Part shown: positions 22,660-25,827 of the stretch, one piece after another
Position numbering within the stretch: position 1 is the first letter of the stretch
Layout: each line of letters begins with the position of its first letter
From: Schoenoplectus triqueter
Lineage: Eukaryota > Streptophyta > Magnoliopsida > Poales > Cyperaceae
Length of the DNA stretch: 25,827 nucleotides
Assembly: GCA_964058805.1 (NCBI GenBank)
Contig: CAXKVV010000699.1
Coordinates: 1 to 25,827 of the forward strand
Direction of reading: 5' to 3'
Program-made: the position numbers and the translations under genes
Notes under the pieces: model-generated
Databases searched by the model: none
Told to the model about the DNA's origin: nothing
The model's input: only the letters and a program-made list of their open reading frames with translations

Positions 22660-23500
22660 TTCATTTTTCTATTATTCAAATAAAATCACAAAATTCATTT
22701 TCTATTATTATTTTATAAATAATAAATAAAATAAAAGTAATAAAAAGCTTAAAATTCAAAATTATAAAATCCAATAAATAAATTAAAAATAAAATCCTAT
22801 TTTTAAAAAGTTTAGAATATTAAAAAAAAGTCATTTTCTATTATTTTTCAACAAGTAATAAATCACTTTTCTATTATTTTTCTATGAGTAATAAATAGAA
22901 TAAAAGCAATAAAATAAAATCCTATTCTAAAAATCCTAAAATTCAAATAAAAACATAAAATTCATTCTCTATTATTTTTCTATAAATAATAAATAAAATA
23001 AAAGTGATAAAAAATAAAATCCGACTTTAAAAGATCTAGAATTCAAATAAAATTTATTTTCCATTACTTTTCTACAAATAATAATAAATAGAATAAAAGT
23101 AAACAAAAGTCTAAAATTCAAATAAAATCATAAATAAGACAAAAAATAATAATAATTCTTTTAGCTATTATAAATCCTAAAATCAAAATGAAAATAGCTA
23201 ATTCATCTTTTATTTTGTAAATAATTTTCTACAAAAATAAATAGAATTTGAAAATAATAAAAAATATAAAATCCTATTACTTTGGCTATTATAAAAATTC
23301 TAAAAATTCAAATAAAGTCATAAATAATAGCCAGCTTATTTTTTTGTAAGTGACTTTCTACAAAAATAAATAGAATTTAAAAATAATAAAAAAAATAAAA
23401 TCCTATTACTTTAGCTATTACAAAATCCCAAAACTCTAAATAAAAATTCTGAATAATAGCTAATCCATTTTCTATTTGTAAGTAATCTTCTACAGAAATA
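22660..23500 (+). repeat. Degenerate AT-rich tandem repeat, period about 92-157 bp
   Basis: TTTTCTAYRARTAATAAATAGAATAAAAG-type cores recur at 22881, 22979, 23071, 23228, 23357 and 23489, joined by CTAAAATTCAAATAAAA. The 23228-23489 units are the most regular (129 and 132 bp). Copy 1 holds only about one unit at the equivalent place (16380-16500), so copy 2 expanded here. Confidence 0.65.
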
Positions 23501-23905
23501 AATAGAGTTCAAAAATAAAAGATAAATACACCTTTGTGATTGAGATAATAATGAAAGGAATTATCTTAAAGAATCAATAAAAATGTAATAATCTTTCTAC
23601 ACTTTAGAGATGATTAAATATACCCACAAGGGGTGAAGAGTAACACACTGATCTTGCACAAGTAATGTAACATTCAAGACAAATAGTCGGGACAAGAACA
23701 TCTTGACGCTCGTCGAAGAATGACCAAGACTACGACATCAACATGAAGAGACATGTCGATTTTAAGAGAGAAGAACATTACGATGTCCGAAAGAAGTGAT
23801 CGAACGGACCACGTGCTACGCCGCACCGTGCCGCGCGACAGCAGATCTGGTTCCATGCGACTGTACATGCGATCCATGTGACCGCAATTAAAACACTGAT
23901 TTCAG

Positions 23906-24306
23906 ATATGGGATCAATGGATAGCAGGAACAATAATTGAGATAATGGACCCATGACTGAACTATCCGATACGAGATAATCCGACATGTACAAATTGGGA
24001 TTCTTTGCACAAAGGTGGTTGTCATGCTCAGTAGCGAAACCGTCTCTCTCGAAGCACCCTCGAAACTCAAAACCCGCATTTTGCCTCAGAGGAGGAGCTG
24101 AGGAGGCAATTCTTAATCAGAAAGTGCATTAGCTGATAGGTCCTTGCAAATGTCTTAAGATGAGGTTTCAATTTTACAACTTGGTGTCACCGTTGCGTAG
24201 CGCAGTTGGAAGTGCGGGCTTGAGGTTGGGTAATGTGTGTGCGTGTGTATAGCCTACAGGCTTCTTAAAACAAAGAAAAAAATTTACAACTTGGTCAAAG
24301 ATATAT
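23906..24306 (+). pseudogene. CRK pseudogene, exon 7 remnant (kinase C-lobe end and tail)
   Basis: It is homologous to exon 7 (2501-2803) of the intact kinase, beginning right after TTTCAG with ATATGGGATCAATGGATAGC; about one base in ten differs over the first 100 bp. Lesions: in-frame TGA within the first 20 codons (ATGGACCCATGA), a 2-bp deletion near 23970, and a deletion of about 37 bp removing the segment around EYPEIRPRMSE. Several small indels follow, and a SINE sits in the final codons. The homologous tail resumes after the SINE (ACTTGGTCAAAGATAT). It belongs with the exon 6 remnant at 11932-12077. Confidence 0.9.
24185..24282 (+). mobile_element. 98-bp tRNA-derived SINE-like insertion with 12-bp target duplication
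   Basis: TTTACAACTTGG occurs at 24173-24184 and again at 24283-24294. The body carries GCGTAGCGCAGTTGG, a good RNA polymerase III box A (about 24195-24209), a GT-rich middle, and an A-rich end (AAAACAAAGAAAAAAA). A clear box B is not visible, and the body is short for a plant SINE, so it may be truncated or a diverged subfamily. Confidence 0.8.
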
Positions 24307-25214
24307 TGGTTTAGTGAAGAAAGTGCGACTGTATTTTATATCCTAAACCTTAAACCTTAGGATTTTGAAAAATAATGTTTTTAGATAATGTTTTTGGTAG
24401 TCTGCCTTTTTAAATTTTTTTTGTCTCCTAAATTGTTTGATTATTTTTATTGAGAAAAAAATATTTGATATCGTGTATAATGAAATAATTATGTAAATAT
24501 TTCAAAATATGAAGTTGCGTAAAGAATTTTTTTATCAACTTGATTATTTATTACTTTGAGATTTATTTTGTTGTTATTTTTAATATGTAAAAAGATATTA
24601 TTTTGATAGTTTTTTATTAGATAAAAATATATGTTAAATTATTAATTTTTATTTAATACCTGATTAATTAATGGATTTGAACTTGATAAGTTATTATTGA
24701 TAATTGTCTCCCCGCCCATATTTATATCTCATCACTTTAAGTAAATCAAGATTAAAATATATATTTTTTCTATTATTTCATCCGTCCATGCACGGCGTGC
24801 GCCAAAATGAAAGTCAGTAACTGAATATTTACAGAAAATTAACCAACTAAATTTTAGAATAAAAACTAAATTGAAGCTGTCGGCTTTGAACAGCTGTCCT
24901 TATCCACCAAATTATGCACAATGAAGTGGTCTAGATCTAGTGATCTATCTTTATCAGTTATATGATCAAATCCCTGTCAAACATTTTACATTATGTTTGA
25001 ACGTGACTTAAGTTCCGTCTGAATTTTTAACAAAAGGAATTGTATAAATTTTAAAAAGTGAAAATGGATGAATGTTTCCCACTAATGCTCATTATTATAC
25101 AGTACATATAATAATATAATTAAATTGTGGAGTGATTTATACGGTGCACCAACCCATCCATCCTGTCATAGCAGCCGGCCTTTTCAACGACTTGATCCTT
25201 TGTACCAGTAAGGA
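24307..25214. other. AT-rich intergenic, no gene recognised
   Basis: Mostly long A/T runs; 24780-25140 is more balanced in composition but has no open frame or motif I can place. No exons of a further CRK copy are seen. Confidence 0.5.
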
Positions 25215-25219
25215 GGTTC

Positions 25220-25515
25220 TGATTCGGTGTGAGGGTTCTGTTACGTTCATATGGATCGGGTTCGGTGAATAAAATAATTAAGTATATATTAAATATTTTT
25301 ATATATTTTTAAGCAACTTAATATTATTAATAAGTAATTAATTTTAATTAGTACATATATAATTTTTAATTAACGTTAAATCATAAAATAAATATAAATA
25401 AATAGGTTAATCCGTGACGAATTAAATTTTTTTGATCATAATCCGATCAATTTATTTTTGAATCATTTCGAATCGTATCAAATCGGGTCATATCAAGTTT
25501 TGACACCTCTAATTC
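25220..25515. mobile_element. Probable small hAT-like remnant
   Basis: The right end reads, in reverse complement, TTAGAGGTGTCAAAACTTGA followed by TATGACCCGATTTG. The left end has TTCGGTGTGAGGGTTCTGTT followed by GGATCGGGTTCGG. The GGTGT starts and CGGGT-type subterminal motifs in opposite orientation around an AT-rich core fit a short non-autonomous DNA transposon. Flanks share only TTCTG, so ends and target duplication are uncertain. Confidence 0.4.
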
Positions 25516-25827
25516 TGTATTAGTTAAATTCATCATTTTAATGTTTTAAGTACATGCTACAGAGAAGGCAGAATCTGTAAAGTCACAGAAAATCTACGTA
25601 ATTTCTTGTCAAGTTGTTCTCATTTCTTTTTGCAGCACCGTTCAATGTATCAAATATTATAATAACCACAAGGAAATAAAGTAATGTATTATTTCAAGTG
25701 GACAGCTTCATCACTTATGACTTACCCACTTAAACCACTCTCCATGCCTAGGAACTAAATCTCAAGTAGAAAGAAATAAACGAAAAAAATAATTAAACAC
25801 TCCCAAAAGGTTCTCATCTTGATCTTC
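25516..25827. other. Right edge of window, no gene recognised
   Basis: Unique-looking, moderately AT-rich sequence with no open frame of note. TTTTTGCAG near 25630 could be a splice acceptor, but no exon follows that I can recognise. Confidence 0.4.

Larger units (their letters stand above)
12112..23886 (+). mobile_element. 11.8-kb insertion in CRK pseudogene intron 6: candidate giant-LTR non-autonomous retroelement
   Basis: The insertion lies between the exon 6 and exon 7 remnants of one CRK copy. It begins TGTTTACC and ends GACCGCA (TG...CA), flanked by ATTAT (12107-12111) and ATTAA (23887-23891), 4 of 5 matching. Host intron similarity to the intact gene stops on the left and resumes on the right at about these points. 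It consists of two direct, diverged copies (12112-16886 and 17302-23886) around a 0.4-kb centre. No gag, protease, reverse transcriptase or integrase frame exists. A nested or tandem array of two elements is the main alternative. Confidence 0.5.
17302..23886 (+). repeat. Long direct repeat, copy 2 (LTR-like, about 6.6 kb)
   Basis: Begins TGTTTACCC and follows the same landmark order as copy 1. It is longer for three visible reasons: a 125-bp duplication (17918/18043), a much larger CACRTG array (18541-19140) and an expanded AT-rich tandem region (about 22100-23500). The last 270 bp still match copy 1 weakly (ACATTACGATGTCCGAAAG against ACATGATGATATCTAAGAG), with mostly C/T and A/G changes. 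The last 80 bp are CpG-rich where copy 1 is TpG/CpA-rich. No protein-coding region is supported. Confidence 0.7.

Noticed and set aside
22080..23500. CRISPR-like or centromeric satellite array
   Set aside because: Unit lengths vary widely (92-157 bp), units are degenerate, and the array is confined to one part of a single repeat copy in plant DNA.
12112..23886. Endogenous pararetrovirus as the origin of the large insertion
   Set aside because: No movement-protein, coat, protease, reverse transcriptase or RNase H similarity was seen in any frame. The insertion is a pair of non-coding direct repeats.
12112..23886. Helitron as the origin of the large insertion
   Set aside because: The ends are not TC...CTRR with a 3' hairpin at an AT site, no Rep/helicase is present, and the pair of long direct repeats is not a Helitron trait.

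Overview
The window is nuclear DNA from a flowering plant, probably a eudicot. It is AT-rich, has spliced genes with short GT-AG introns, and holds a plant-specific cysteine-rich receptor-like kinase (CRK), a plant hAT transposon family, tRNA-derived SINE-type insertions and a very large repeat insertion. No bacterial features are present. The species cannot be named from the sequence alone.

Layout. At 112-2803 (+) lie the last six exons of an apparently intact CRK: the transmembrane exon, the whole kinase domain and the C-terminal tail. The extracellular exon lies off the left edge. After an intergenic stretch with a 104-bp hairpin (3208-3311) and a long-arm foldback element (4460-4867) comes a transposon nest. 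It holds a 577-bp hAT deletion derivative (5022-5598) and a 4,635-bp hAT element (5787-10421) of the same family in the opposite orientation. Each is flanked by an 8-bp target duplication. The large element carries a spliced BED/hAT transposase gene on the minus strand, with its own TATA box and 5'UTR intron. The coding sequence is broken by four in-frame stops and one frameshift.

From 10430 to 11931 there is a 3 x 36-bp tandem repeat and a small hAT-like element. Then comes a second CRK copy, which is a pseudogene. Only exon 6 (11932-12077) and exon 7 (23906-24306) remain, separated by an insertion of about 11.8 kb (12112-23886). This insertion contains two diverged, direct, non-coding copies of one long unit (about 4.8 and 6.6 kb). 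Both begin TGTTTACC and share, in order, a TATA box plus hairpin, an array of CACGTG/CACATG plus ATTGG modules, a second TATA box, a GGTGAGT donor and TTCGGTACCGAA palindromes. A short stretch of 42-bp repeats separates them. My best reading is an old non-autonomous LTR-type retroelement with giant LTRs, but neither a primer-binding site nor a polypurine tract is convincingly placed. This is the least explained object in the window. A 98-bp SINE with a 12-bp target duplication sits inside the exon 7 remnant. The rest, to 25827, is non-coding with one probable hAT-like remnant.

How it fits together: a tandem CRK pair kept one good copy, while the other lost its 5' exons, its splice donor and its reading frame and became a landing site for repeats. 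The only clearly functional host gene is the first CRK. The hAT element has intact-looking ends but no usable transposase, so any movement would need an enzyme supplied by another copy.
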